Shown: positions 18,081 to 27,976, counted from the first letter of the stretch. The stretch is 56,911 bases of DNA from Rhizobium sp. Q54 (GCA_945878875.1 CAMCUC010000014.1:1-56911), one strand, 5' to 3'. Numbers and translations are program-made. The notes: a model not told the origin generated them from the sequence alone.

Positions 18081-18799
18081 GCCGGTAACATCCGCGCCAG
18101 AAACGCTTGCGTGAAGCCGGGCATCGCGTCAGGCTTCAGATTGGCCATCTCGCGCACGATGTGCAGCGCCACAAATTCGGGCTCTTTCTGATTGCGCAGA
18201 AAATCTTCGATCCGCGACTTTAGGGCGTCAGCGCGCAGGTTTGAGCGCACGATTTTCATGCACGCCACGCGCGGGCCTTCAAAGACGAGCGTCCAGCCGG
18301 GCTCAACGCTCACATCGCCGGGCGTCAGGCCGGTTTCTTCCTCCAGCTCACGCAAAACGCTGCCCGCAAGATCAACGCTGAAACCCTCCGGCGTCTCGCG
18401 CACGTCGCCCATGTCGGGCGTGCCGCAGGGAAAATAAATCCGGCCAGCGTTAGCGGTATGCGCCCCCATCTGCCCCAGCACAAAAGCGGCGTCGATTGAG
18501 ACAAGCGCTGCGGCTGCGAAACAATTACGCACGTTTGCATCAGGAAAACCAAAATCGCGTAGAGCGACAAAAGCGCGAAAATCAGCGCTGAAATGCTGCG
18601 TATGAAAGGCACCATCCTCAACGCGCCATTCATCCATCAGCAACACGCGACCATCGAACAGGCCGGGCTTTTGCGCGCGCAGGCTCGCCCAATGCGCGTC
18701 AATCTCGGAGGCGCGCTCGTGCGCGAACGCCCAGTCGCGTTCGCGATAGACGCTTTCAATGTGATTGACCTGAGCGAACGTAATTTTATTGTCGCTCAT
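18068..18799 (-). CDS. NUDIX hydrolase
   Basis: A 243-residue protein with a NUDIX core: the Nudix-box end RELEEETGL is present in the middle of the protein, preceded by CGTPDMGDV. The canonical Glu eight residues before the box Arg is not seen (Val instead), so the metal site may differ. Nudix enzymes hydrolyse nucleoside diphosphates linked to other groups. The substrate here cannot be assigned. Its ATG overlaps the stop of the upstream phzF-like gene (ATGA), which suggests coupled translation. Confidence 0.8.
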   Translation of the reverse strand: MSDNKITFAQVNHIESVYRERDWAFAHERASEIDAHWASLRAQKPGLFDGRVLLMDEWRVEDGAFHTQHFSADFRAFVALRDFGFPDANVRNCFAAAALVSIDAAFVLGQMGAHTANAGRIYFPCGTPDMGDVRETPEGFSVDLAGSVLRELEEETGLTPGDVSVEPGWTLVFEGPRVACMKIVRSNLRADALKSRIEDFLRNQKEPEFVALHIVREMANLKPDAMPGFTQAFLARMLPAQPG

Positions 18800-19704
18800 A
18801 TCTCAATATGGCCTTCAGCGACCAGCACCGCCGCGCCGCCGATGCTGGCGCCGGTCAGCGCGCCTTGCTCCACATGCAGACCCAGCACGATCTGGCTCGG
18901 GCGCCCCATGTCGTAGCCCTGCTCGATGACGATATTGTGCTCCCCGTCGGGCGGCGCCTCGAAGGCCATGCAAACGCCAGCAAACGCAGCCGCCGCCGAT
19001 CCCGTGGCGGGATCCTCGGTAATACCAAGCGAGGGCGCAAACATGCGCGCGGTGACGTGATGGGCCTCGCTCAACGTCTCTTTGGAATAAACATAAGCGG
19101 CGGGATGGTCGGCTGGCCCGATCACGCTCCAATGCGCCATATCAGGTTTTGCACGCGCCAGCGCATCGCGGCTGGCCACAGGCACGAAGGTGAAGCCGAC
19201 GCCTGCCGTCCACACGCTGGGCTCATGGCCTTCAAAGCCGATATCGCCGGGCGCCAGCGACAAAGCATGCGCCAGCGCCTCGCAGTCCGGTGCCTCTCCG
19301 GCAGGCTCGGGCAGGAGCGGCAGCATGAACATGGCGCGGGCGGGCTTGTCCTTCTGGCGCCGCACCGTGCAACGCAAGTCGCCGATCTGCTCTTCCAGCA
19401 CGATGTCGACCGGCTGCGCCGCGATCATCTTGCCCGCGTCCATCAACCCGATCAGCACGGCGGCGCCAATCGTGGGATGGCCCGCAAAGGGCAGCTCGCG
19501 CCGGGTCGTAAAAATACGGGCTCGCGCCGTATTCACGGGATCGCGCGGGCTTTGCAGAAACACAGTTTCAGACAGATTGAATTCGGCGGCGATCGCCTGC
19601 ATGCGCGCCGCGTCCAGATCGTCGCAATCGCGCACGATGGCAAGAGGATTGCCCGCTAACGGGGCACCAGTGAAAACATCGAGAATAAAATAGCGGCGGC
19701 GCAT
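18796..19704 (-). CDS. PhzF family epimerase/isomerase
   Basis: A 302-residue protein of the PhzF fold. The N-terminus RYFILDVFTGAPLAGNPLAIV and the motif EFNLSETVF, whose Glu is the catalytic residue of the family, are intact, as is the second-half motif EDPATGSAAAAF. Members are cofactor-free isomerases, of which phenazine-synthesis PhzF is only one. No phenazine genes occur here, so the substrate is unknown. The ATG is clear. The 3' end overlaps the NUDIX gene by four bases. Confidence 0.9.
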   Translation of the reverse strand: MRRRYFILDVFTGAPLAGNPLAIVRDCDDLDAARMQAIAAEFNLSETVFLQSPRDPVNTARARIFTTRRELPFAGHPTIGAAVLIGLMDAGKMIAAQPVDIVLEEQIGDLRCTVRRQKDKPARAMFMLPLLPEPAGEAPDCEALAHALSLAPGDIGFEGHEPSVWTAGVGFTFVPVASRDALARAKPDMAHWSVIGPADHPAAYVYSKETLSEAHHVTARMFAPSLGITEDPATGSAAAAFAGVCMAFEAPPDGEHNIVIEQGYDMGRPSQIVLGLHVEQGALTGASIGGAAVLVAEGHIEI

Positions 19705-19714
19705 GATTGAAGTC

Positions 19715-19838
19715 CCCTCATCCGCCCCTTGCTAACGCAAGGCGCACCTTCTCCCGCTTGGCGGGAGAAGGAAGGTTCGGAGCTCTTCCTTCTCCCGCGT
19801 GCGGGAGAAGGTGGCGCGCGAAGCGTGACGGATGAGGG
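19715..19838. repeat. CCCTCATCCG intergenic palindromic element, copy 1
   Basis: CCCTCATCCG (19715-19724) is inverted as CGGATGAGGG (19829-19838). Inside are two inverted TTCTCCCGC/GCGGGAGAA hairpins around 19750-19770 and 19790-19810. The element fills the gap between phzF-like and ilvC genes. Related copies occur at 28832-28964 and 40553-40636. It is a non-coding mobile-like repeat of the type scattered in rhizobial genomes. Confidence 0.8.
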
Positions 19839-19855
19839 ATTCTACCCCTTCCGTC

Positions 19856-20905
<1,050 letters not shown>

Positions 20906-21064
20906 TCAAATTGTCGGTATCGAGTTGTCGAAGCGGACGCCCTGCCCGCCGGGGCGCGGGTGCCAAGCGGGCAATTCTGCCCGCAAAACTGTGCGGAAGC
21001 CTTCTAGGCGGGCGCGGCCGATCCGTCAAAGGGAGTTTGGCAAGACGGGGCCGTTAACCAGCCC

Positions 21065-21613
21065 TCAACTGGCGTCAGGCCCACGCACGATGGCCGCAAC
21101 GCCGGTGCGCGTCAGCTCCACCAGGCCCAGCGGGCGCATCAGCTCGACAAAATCGTCGATCTTTTGCGGCGCGCCGGTGAGTTCAAAAATGAAGCTCTCC
21201 AGCGTGGCGTCGATCACTTTGGCCTTGAACGCCTCGCCAAGGCGCAAAGCCTCGACGCGGTTCTCGCCCTTGCCGCGCACTTTTATCATCGCCAGCTCGC
21301 GCTCGATGGAGCGTCCCTCAAGCGTCAAGTCCACCACTTTGTGGATCGGCACGATCCGCTCCAGCTGATGGCTGATCTGCTCGATGGCCGCGGGCGAGCC
21401 CGTGGTGACGATGGTGATGCGCGACCAGCGCTCGACGTGGGCGACCTCTGCGACGGTCAGGCTTTCGATATTATAACCGCGCCCCGAAAACAGGCCGACG
21501 ACGCGGGCGAGTACGCCCGGCTCATTATCAACCAGCACGGAAAGCGTATGGCGCTCGTGATTAGTCTTGCCAGCGGACGAGGAATAGGGCGAGAGGGCTG
21601 CGATGGCGTTCAT
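21065..21613 (-). CDS. ilvH: acetolactate synthase small (regulatory) subunit
   Basis: A 182-residue regulatory subunit with an N-terminal ACT domain (HTLSVLVDNEPGVLARVVGLF, RGYNIESLTVAEV) that binds valine for feedback control, and a C-terminal domain that activates the large subunit (ELALIKV-type EREL-AMIKVRG). Start at the ATG 21613: the preceding 68 codons in frame are a GC-rich extension overlapping the upstream intergenic DNA. It lies 59 bp after ilvI on the same strand, so both are co-transcribed. Confidence 0.95.
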   Translation of the reverse strand: MNAIAALSPYSSSAGKTNHERHTLSVLVDNEPGVLARVVGLFSGRGYNIESLTVAEVAHVERWSRITIVTTGSPAAIEQISHQLERIVPIHKVVDLTLEGRSIERELAMIKVRGKGENRVEALRLGEAFKAKVIDATLESFIFELTGAPQKIDDFVELMRPLGLVELTRTGVAAIVRGPDAS

Positions 21614-21672
21614 TGTCGTGTCTTTCTTTAGCGATGTGTCTGGATGGCGGGTCGGCGGGCAAAAGCCGCGCC

Positions 21673-23445
21673 TCACACCAGCATCTTGCCCTTCTCGTCG
21701 ATGATCGAGCCGATCTCGAGCCCGGCGTCGTCGGACAGATCGAGCAGGATCATCTCGTTGTGCGCCTTGCCCGACGGGATCATCGGGAAGCAATTCTCTT
21801 CCTTGGCCACAACGCAATCGAAGATCACGGCGCCGGGATAATCGATCATTTCCTGAATTGCGCGATCAAGGTCAGCGGGGTCCGAACAGCGGATGCCGTG
21901 GGCGCCGTAGGCTTCCGCCAGCTTCACGAAATCGGGCAGCGCTTCGGAATAGGAATTGGAATAACGCCCGCCGTGCAGCAATTCCTGCCATTGGCGCACC
22001 ATGCCCATGTATTCGTTGTTGAGGATGAAGATCTTCACCGGCAGGCGATATTGCTTGGCTGTCGACATCTCCTGAATGTTCATCAGGATCGAGGCCTCGC
22101 CCGCAATGTCGATGACCAGAGATTCCGGGTGCGCCATCTGCACGCCGATAGCCGCTGGCAGACCGTAGCCCATGGTGCCAAGGCCGCCCGACGTCATCCA
22201 GCGATTGGGCTCCTCGAAATGGTAATGCTGGGCCGCCCACATTTGATGCTGGCCGACTTCGGTCGTGATGTAGGTGTCGCGATTCTTGGTGAGTTCATAC
22301 AGGCGCTGCACGGCGTGCTGCGGCTTGATGACGGCTTTGGAATTGTGGAAGCCAAGCGAATTGCGCGCGCGCCATTCGTTGATCTGTTCCCACCATTCGC
22401 CAAGCGCGGTTTGATCGACCTGTTTGGCCTCGCTGCGCCACAGGCGCACCATATCTTCCAGCACATGCGCGCAATCGCCGATGATCGGCAGATCGACCTT
22501 CACGTTCTTGTTGATCGAAGACGGGTCAATGTCGATATGGATTTTCTTCGAGCCCGGCGAGAAGGCGTCAAGACGGCCCGTGATACGGTCGTCAAAACGC
22601 GAGCCGACCGCGATCATCAGATCGCAATCATGCATGGTGTGATTGGCTTCATACGTGCCGTGCATGCCCAGCATGCCGAGCCAGTTTTCTCCCGAAGCGG
22701 GATAGGCGCCAAGGCCCATCAACGTCGAGGTAACGGGGAAATTGGTGAGCTTCACCAGCTCGCGCAACAGTTCAGACGCCATGGGGCCAGCATTGATGAC
22801 GCCGCCGCCGGTGTAGAACACGGGCTTTTTGGCGGCGGCCATCATGTCCACGGCCTGACGGATCTTGTCTATGTCGCCCTTCAGCTTTGGCTGATAGGTC
22901 TTGTGCTGCACGTTCTTCTGCGCCGAATACGTGCCAAGTGCGAACTGGATGTCCTTGGGCAGATCGACGACGACAGGGCCGGGACGCCCGCTGCGCGCGA
23001 CGTAAAACGCCTCATGCAGAATGCGCGGCAAATCCTCGATCGAGCGCACGAGATAATTATGCTTGGTGCAATGGCGCGTGATGCCGACCGTGTCGCATTC
23101 CTGGAACGCGTCAGACCCGATGAGATGCGTGGGCACCTGCCCGGTAAGACACACCAGCGGAATGGAATCGAGCAAGGCGTCGGTGAGGCCGGTGATCGCG
23201 TTGGTCGCGCCGGGTCCGGACGTGACCAGCAACACGCCGACCTTGCCAGTGGAGCGGGCGTAGCCTTCCGCCGCATGGGCCGCGCCCTGCTCGTGGCGCA
23301 CCAGCACGTGCTGCACGAAGTCTTGCTGGAACAGCGCGTCATAGATCGGCAGAACCGCGCCGCCGGGATAGCCAAACACCGTATCGACGCCCTGATCCTT
23401 AAGGGCTGTCACCACCATTTCCGCGCCGGTCATCTGCTTGGACAT
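21673..23445 (-). CDS. ilvI: acetolactate synthase large subunit
   Basis: A 590-residue thiamine-diphosphate enzyme that condenses pyruvate with pyruvate or 2-oxobutyrate. The N-terminal domain has VFGYPGGAVLPIYDAL with the catalytic Glu further on (VRHEQGAAHAAEGYAR), a FAD-binding middle domain, and the C-terminal PP domain with EVGQHQMWAAQ and IFILNNEYMGMVRQWQ. The Mg-binding GDG/GDA element reads GEA here (DIAGEAS), a conservative change at the metal ligand. GGAGG stands close before the ATG. It is the first gene of ilvI-ilvH(-ilvC) and is preceded by a leader-peptide attenuator. Confidence 0.97.
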   Translation of the reverse strand: MSKQMTGAEMVVTALKDQGVDTVFGYPGGAVLPIYDALFQQDFVQHVLVRHEQGAAHAAEGYARSTGKVGVLLVTSGPGATNAITGLTDALLDSIPLVCLTGQVPTHLIGSDAFQECDTVGITRHCTKHNYLVRSIEDLPRILHEAFYVARSGRPGPVVVDLPKDIQFALGTYSAQKNVQHKTYQPKLKGDIDKIRQAVDMMAAAKKPVFYTGGGVINAGPMASELLRELVKLTNFPVTSTLMGLGAYPASGENWLGMLGMHGTYEANHTMHDCDLMIAVGSRFDDRITGRLDAFSPGSKKIHIDIDPSSINKNVKVDLPIIGDCAHVLEDMVRLWRSEAKQVDQTALGEWWEQINEWRARNSLGFHNSKAVIKPQHAVQRLYELTKNRDTYITTEVGQHQMWAAQHYHFEEPNRWMTSGGLGTMGYGLPAAIGVQMAHPESLVIDIAGEASILMNIQEMSTAKQYRLPVKIFILNNEYMGMVRQWQELLHGGRYSNSYSEALPDFVKLAEAYGAHGIRCSDPADLDRAIQEMIDYPGAVIFDCVVAKEENCFPMIPSGKAHNEMILLDLSDDAGLEIGSIIDEKGKMLV

Positions 23446-23506
23446 CTTCGCCTCCGTCTATTTTCGTTTCGCTCGCGTCTGCGTGTGCATCTGGCGTTCA
23501 GGCAAT

Positions 23507-23530
23507 AAAAAAGGCCCTCGAAGGGGCCTC
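23507..23530 (-). terminator. ilvI attenuator terminator hairpin
   Basis: On the reverse strand GGCCC (23528-23524) pairs with GGGCC (23517-23513) around a CTTCGA loop, followed directly by six Ts (23512-23507). It lies after the leader peptide and 60 bases before ilvI, the position of a classic attenuator terminator. Confidence 0.85.
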
Positions 23531-23556
23531 GGTCGCGCGCCATTACGGGAATGCGG

Positions 23557-23607
23557 CTATTGCCGTCCCGGTCCTGGCGCGATGCGTACTACAAGAAAGC
23601 CGAACAT
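23557..23607 (-). CDS. ilvI leader peptide (MFGFLVVRIAPGPGRQ)
   Basis: This 16-codon reading frame starts with ATG at 23607, preceded by GGGGA, and stops at TAG (23557). It encodes Leu-Val-Val-Arg-Ile in a row, exactly the three end products of the pathway controlled by ilvIH. Its 3' half (CGCGCCA) can pair with TGGCGCG at 23542-23536 on the reverse strand, forming a pause hairpin ahead of the terminator at 23530-23507. Stalling at the branched-chain codons would prevent the terminator hairpin from forming. The role is inferred from this layout and from known ilv attenuators. Confidence 0.85.
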   Translation of the reverse strand: MFGFLVVRIAPGPGRQ

Positions 23608-23662
23608 TCTGATCCCCGGAAAAGACGAAGCTGATTGCCGCGCCATCTTGAATTATTTTTGA

Positions 23663-23691
23663 AGCCTAGCGGAAGCGCGCTCAAGGGTCAA
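23663..23691 (-). promoter_or_regulatory. promoter of ilvI leader
   Basis: On the reverse strand TTGACC (23691-23686) and TAGGCT (23668-23663) are spaced by exactly 17 bases, a good match to a housekeeping promoter. Transcription would begin near 23656, about 50 bases upstream of the leader-peptide ATG. Confidence 0.55.
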
Positions 23692-23843
23692 GGCGTTCGA
23701 ATCAGGAGGCAGCACGTCAGCCGCCACAACAATCCTGCGGTTTTCACCTAACCAAAAACACAAGCCGAAAGCTGCGCAATCCTCTTGTCGGTTTGTAAAC
23801 ATGTGTCATGATCTTGTCATCCATCAACCCATGGGAGTTGGAT

Positions 23844-24026
23844 ATGTCAATGCAGAACCATCTCATTGAACTTGAACGCCGTCACAAGGCTCTGGAAAAA
23901 GAGATTGAAAGCGCAAGGCTCCAGCCCTCGACCGACCCTGTCAAAGTCGCCGAACTGAAGCGCAAAAAGCTGCTTTTAAAGGACGAGATCACGAAATTGC
24001 GTGCGCCCTCCCCCACAGTTCACTAG
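23844..24026 (+). CDS. YdcH family protein (DUF465), copy 2
   Basis: A 60-residue charged helical protein, MSMQNHLIELERRHKALEKEIE followed by a short Pro turn and KVAELKRKKLLLKDEITKL, the canonical DUF465 pattern of two antiparallel helices. The ATG was chosen because GGGAG stands seven bases upstream. It is monocistronic, between the ilvI leader and a convergent hypothetical gene. Function of the family is not established. Confidence 0.85.
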   Translation: MSMQNHLIELERRHKALEKEIESARLQPSTDPVKVAELKRKKLLLKDEITKLRAPSPTVH

Positions 24027-24076
24027 CTCTTCCGTTCAAGCGTTCTGCGACGCAGCCTGACTGGTCTGCGCGCCCC

Positions 24077-24358
24077 TCAATGCGACCCCCGCGCCACATC
24101 GGCGCGGGAAAAAGCTATGCTCGCCATCAGCAGATCGAAGCTCTCTTCGGGTACCGCGCGGGCGAGCACGGCAAGCCCGGCTGCGAGATCTTTTTGCGTG
24201 CCCACGACTTCGGCCATCAGCGCGAGACGCCCTTGCGCGTCTCCCTTCGCATGGACACAGGCCGCGTCCAGCGCCGCTGAAGCCTGCGCCATTTCCGCGC
24301 TCGCCCGCAGAAGATGATCGCGGGCAGCCTCAAGACAATCCTGCGAAAGCTTCACCAT
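24077..24358 (-). CDS. small hypothetical helical protein
   Basis: A 93-residue protein, predicted all-helical and cytoplasmic: CLEAARDHLLRASAEMAQASAALDAAC followed by GRLALMAEVVGTQKDLAAGLAVLARAVPEESFDLLMASIA. No signal peptide or recognised domain. The start is placed at ATG 24358 because the earlier residues in frame are an unusual hydrophobic N-terminus encoded in an AT-rich leader. A longer start at 24445 is possible. It stands alone between a ydcH gene and tauE. Confidence 0.5.
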   Translation of the reverse strand: MVKLSQDCLEAARDHLLRASAEMAQASAALDAACVHAKGDAQGRLALMAEVVGTQKDLAAGLAVLARAVPEESFDLLMASIAFSRADVARGSH

Positions 24359-24476
24359 TTGAGTCCGTCCACACGACGAGATATCATTGGCGAAGAATGC
24401 GCTTCCATTCAAAAATGTAAAGTCTAAATATACAAACAAGCCCATAAAAATAACAAACTAAGGTTCAGATTATAGT

Positions 24477-25235
24477 CTAGCTTGTCAGCTCTTTGACGCC
24501 GTCCCAGATCAATTTCAGGCCGACGATAAACGTGAATGCGTAGACAATTTTATAAAAGCGCTCTGCCGATACGCGCCGCACAAGCCATATGCCCGACAGC
24601 ACTGCAGCCACCGCCAGCGGGAACAGCGCCGCGGACGTGAGCATGTTCTGCCTCGTCATCTCGCCCAGCTGGATAAAGGCGGGAAACTTCAGGTAATTCA
24701 CGACGGTGAAAAACATCGTCGCCGTGCCAGCGTAGAGCCTTGGCGACAATTTCTGTGGCAGGAGATAAACCTGCAGCGGCGGCCCGCCCGCGTTGGCGAT
24801 GAAGCTGGTGAACCCGCTGATCCCCCCCCAGAGCGTTGCGCTCCAGCCATTCGGGGTCGGTGGGTCAACCTGCCCGCGCCGCGCGCCCACAAACGTAAAA
24901 ATCACAAACAACGTCGAGATCACCCCCACCAGTAACAAGATGGCTGCGTCAGGGACCGTGCGCGCAAACAGATAGCCAACAAACAGGCCAACCAAAGCGC
25001 CGGGGATCAGCATTTTGAGATTTTCGCGCGAATATTCGCGCCGAAACGCCCAAACGCCGATGAGATCCTGAAGCATGAGAATCGGCAAAATGATCGCCGC
25101 CGCCTGAATGGGCGGAGCCACCAGCGCCATCAGCGGAAACGAGAGCAGGCCAAGGCCGGAAAACCCGCCTTTTCCCAAACCCACCAAAATCACGGCGGGA
25201 GCAGCGAAGGCGTAGAATTGCCAATCCGTAATCAT
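24477..25235 (-). CDS. TauE/SafE family sulfite/sulfonate exporter-like protein
   Basis: A 252-residue integral membrane protein with about eight transmembrane helices and the two conserved TSUP motifs, GLGKGGFSGLG in the first half and GFTSFIANAGGPPLQ in the second. Members export sulfite, sulfoacetate or other organic anions. The substrate is not apparent from context. The gene is flanked by GtrA on the same strand 40 bp upstream, so they may share a transcript. Confidence 0.9.
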   Translation of the reverse strand: MITDWQFYAFAAPAVILVGLGKGGFSGLGLLSFPLMALVAPPIQAAAIILPILMLQDLIGVWAFRREYSRENLKMLIPGALVGLFVGYLFARTVPDAAILLLVGVISTLFVIFTFVGARRGQVDPPTPNGWSATLWGGISGFTSFIANAGGPPLQVYLLPQKLSPRLYAGTATMFFTVVNYLKFPAFIQLGEMTRQNMLTSAALFPLAVAAVLSGIWLVRRVSAERFYKIVYAFTFIVGLKLIWDGVKELTS

Positions 25236-25277
25236 GGTTCAAGCTTTAGGCCGCGTGGCCTTAAACCGAAACGAAAA

Positions 25278-25745
25278 TCAGTCCCGCCGGAAGGCATAAA
25301 ATTTCGCCATCATAAACGTGACGCCCGCCGACAGGCCTGAGCCGGCAACCGCCGCCGCGATGATGGGCGCGCTCTCGGGCAGCCAGACCCGGGCCAACAG
25401 GGCCATTCGCTCAAGGGCGAAAAACACCAAGGAAAAAACGAGATAATTCGTCGATTGAGCGACGAGGCACGTCGCTGCATAGCGTTTGAATTCGCCCATT
25501 CCGTCACCAGCGCGGGCGCAGAACGTAAACCGTCTGTTCAGGAAAAACGTTACGAGAAGGCCGCATATGATTGCGGGAATCTTTGCCCAATAGGGAGAGG
25601 CGTCAAGCGTCTGCGTGAGTAAAAGCGTCACGGACACATCGACCCAAAAGCCCATCGCTCCGACCATGGCGAAGACGCCAATCTGTCTGGTGAGCGGGGA
25701 GGGTATGCGGAGCTTGCTAGGCATAATTGCGCCGACGAGGGGCAT
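25278..25745 (-). CDS. GtrA family membrane protein
   Basis: A 155-residue protein with four transmembrane helices and the family motifs FAMVGAMGFWVDVSVTLLL in helix 1, IICGLLVTFFLNRRFTF (F-N-x-x-x-T-F after helix 2), and a basic C-terminal FMMAKFYAFRRD. GtrA proteins help move lipid-linked sugars such as undecaprenyl-phosphate glucose across the membrane for cell-surface polysaccharide modification. No glycosyltransferase partner is next to it. The start at 25745 is chosen because the longer frame is hydrophilic and unconserved. Confidence 0.85.
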   Translation of the reverse strand: MPLVGAIMPSKLRIPSPLTRQIGVFAMVGAMGFWVDVSVTLLLTQTLDASPYWAKIPAIICGLLVTFFLNRRFTFCARAGDGMGEFKRYAATCLVAQSTNYLVFSLVFFALERMALLARVWLPESAPIIAAAVAGSGLSAGVTFMMAKFYAFRRD

Positions 25746-25905
25746 GTCAATTTCTCGATATGCAATGCCCCAACATGGGGCGCGCGTACTGAACAAACCG
25801 TTAAGCTCGCCCTTTGCGTTACGCCCAAAAGCTAAGAGGCGGCGCATTGATTTGCGAGCGCAATCTGGTGAAAGCTCTTTTCCGTCAGAAACCCGGGAGG
25901 ATGCT

Positions 25906-27807
25906 ATGTCGAGCCGTTATCTGGAAGTCTATGGCGCCTGGCAGGCTGACCCGCATGCGTTCTGGGCGCAGGCCGCCCGCGAGATCGACTGGATCAGGCC
26001 GCCGCAAAAGATCTTCGATCCCGATGGCGGCGTCTATGGCCACTGGTTTCCCGACGCGACCTGCAACACCTGCTACAATGCGCTAGATCGCCATGTTGAT
26101 GGCGGGCGCGCCGATCAGCCTGGGCTGATCTACGACAGCCCGCTGGCCGATTCCAAACGCATCTACACCTATGCGCAATTGCGCGACGAAGTGGCGGCGC
26201 TCGCCGCTGTCATGCAGGACATGGGGATCGTCAAAGGCGACCGCGTGATCGTCTACATGCCGATGATCGCGGAGGCTGTGATGGCGATGCTGGCGTGCGC
26301 GCGCATCGGCGCCGTGCATTCGGTCGTCTTCGGCGGCTTTGCGGCCAAGGAACTCGCCACCCGCATCAATGACGCGACGCCAAGGCTCATCCTCACAGCC
26401 TCCTGCGGCATTGAGCCGGGCCGCATCGTGAAATACAAGCCGCTGCTCGATCAGGCGATTGAGCTTGCCGCCGCAAAACCCGAGAAAGTGCTTCTGCTGC
26501 AACGCCCGCAAGAGATTGCGCAGATGATCGAAGGGCGCGATTACGATTGGGCGAGCCTGATGCAGGCGGCCAAAGAGGCCGGAAAAGCCGCGCCCTGCGT
26601 GGAGCTGGCCGCGACCGATCCGCTCTATATTCTCTACACCTCCGGCACCACGGGAATTCCCAAAGGCGTGGTGCGCGACAACGGCGGCCATATGGTCGCG
26701 TTGAAATGGACGATGAAAAACCTCTATGGAATCGAGCCCGGAGAAGCGTTCTGGGCGGCCTCGGACGTGGGCTGGGTCGTCGGCCACAGCTACATCGTCT
26801 ACGCTCCGCTGCTGCATGGAGCCACGACCATCGTCTATGAGGGCAAGCCCATCGGTACGCCGGACGCAGGCGCCTTCTGGCGCATGATAGACGAGTATAA
26901 AATCGCCGCTCTGTTCACCGCGCCGACCGCCTTCCGCGCAATCAGAAAAGAAGACCCGGAGGCCAAACATCTCGCGCGTTACGACGTCTCAAGTCTTCGC
27001 ACGCTGTTTCTGGCGGGCGAGCGCGCCGATCCTGCGACCGTCGAATGGGCGGAGACTATTCTGGGCGTGCCGGTCATCGACCATTGGTGGCAGACTGAAA
27101 CCGGCTGGGGTATTGTGGGAAACCCTGTGGGACTGGGGCTTTTGCCCGTCAAGCACGGCTCGCCCACAGTGCCGATGCCCGGCTATGACGTGCGCATCGT
27201 CGATGAAGCCGCAAACCCGGTCGAGGACGGGCGCATGGGCTCCATCGTCGTCAAACTGCCGCTGCCGCCGGGATGCCTGCCGACGCTCTGGCAGAATGAC
27301 GAGCGCATGCGCGAGAGCTATTTATCCGAATTTCCCGGCTATTATAAAACGGCGGACGCAGGCTATCGCGACGCGGACGGCTATCTCTACATCATGGGCC
27401 GCACCGACGACATCATCAACGTCGCCGGCCATCGCCTGTCCACCGGCGGCATGGAGGAGGTTCTGGCCTCCCACCCCAACGTCGCCGAATGCGCCGTCAT
27501 CGGCATGAAGGATGCCCTGAAAGGCGAGGCGCCGCTGGGCTTTGTGGTGCTCAAGGCGGGCGTTGACCGCGACCCCGCCGAGATTGAAAAAGAGATCGTC
27601 GCTCTGGTGCGCGACAAGATCGGCCCCGTCGCCGCCTTCAAGACCGCCGTGGTGGTGGACCGCCTGCCCAAAACGCGCTCAGGCAAAATCCTGCGCGGCA
27701 CGATGAAGAAGATCGCCGACCACGACGAATGGACCGCGCCCGCGACCATCGACGATCCGATGATCCTGGATGAGATCGGGCGGGCATTGGGGCGTAAGGG
27801 AATTTGA
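25906..27807 (+). CDS. prpE: propionyl-CoA synthetase
   Basis: A 633-residue acyl-CoA synthetase that activates propionate via an acyl-adenylate. Motifs are YTSGTTGIPKGVVRDNGGH (P-loop, the last five residues being typical of PrpE rather than acetyl-CoA synthetase), WWQTETGWGI, YKTADAGYRDADGYLYIMGR, and the C-terminal PKTRSGKILRG whose Lys is the acetylation-regulated site. ACAS_N domain at the N-terminus. GGGAGG stands five bases before the ATG. No other propionate genes are adjacent. Confidence 0.93.
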   Translation: MSSRYLEVYGAWQADPHAFWAQAAREIDWIRPPQKIFDPDGGVYGHWFPDATCNTCYNALDRHVDGGRADQPGLIYDSPLADSKRIYTYAQLRDEVAALAAVMQDMGIVKGDRVIVYMPMIAEAVMAMLACARIGAVHSVVFGGFAAKELATRINDATPRLILTASCGIEPGRIVKYKPLLDQAIELAAAKPEKVLLLQRPQEIAQMIEGRDYDWASLMQAAKEAGKAAPCVELAATDPLYILYTSGTTGIPKGVVRDNGGHMVALKWTMKNLYGIEPGEAFWAASDVGWVVGHSYIVYAPLLHGATTIVYEGKPIGTPDAGAFWRMIDEYKIAALFTAPTAFRAIRKEDPEAKHLARYDVSSLRTLFLAGERADPATVEWAETILGVPVIDHWWQTETGWGIVGNPVGLGLLPVKHGSPTVPMPGYDVRIVDEAANPVEDGRMGSIVVKLPLPPGCLPTLWQNDERMRESYLSEFPGYYKTADAGYRDADGYLYIMGRTDDIINVAGHRLSTGGMEEVLASHPNVAECAVIGMKDALKGEAPLGFVVLKAGVDRDPAEIEKEIVALVRDKIGPVAAFKTAVVVDRLPKTRSGKILRGTMKKIADHDEWTAPATIDDPMILDEIGRALGRKGI

Positions 27808-27834
27808 GGGGGATTGGGCAGTAGGCATTAGTGC

Positions 27835-27942
27835 GCGTCATCCCGGCGAAGGCCGGGAGATAGACCCACCGCAGGCGATACGCTGAACGCCCGGCAGCCG
27901 AGCGCACCCTTTCGCGGATCCCGGCCTTCGCCGGGATGACGC
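27835..27942. repeat. GTCATCCCGG intergenic palindromic element, copy 1
   Basis: A perfect 23-base inverted repeat: the arm at 27835-27857 begins GCGTCATCCCGGCGAAGGCC and the arm at 27920-27942 is its exact complement. The interior is 62 bases of unrelated DNA. A related element lies at 45231-45310. It lies in the short gap after prpE and could act as its terminator. Confidence 0.85.
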
Positions 27943-27976
27943 AAAAAAGTGCGCTCTACTCCCTACTGCCTATTGC

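Noticed and set aside
18796..19704. PhzF-like gene as evidence of phenazine synthesis
   Set aside because: No other phenazine genes occur, and most PhzF-family proteins have unrelated isomerase roles.
21613..23508. 631-residue open frame on the forward strand opposite ilvI
   Set aside because: It is the antisense of a clear acetolactate synthase gene with strong motifs. The antisense product is His/Arg-rich, has no recognisable motif and no ribosome-binding site. Long antisense frames are expected in GC-rich codon usage.
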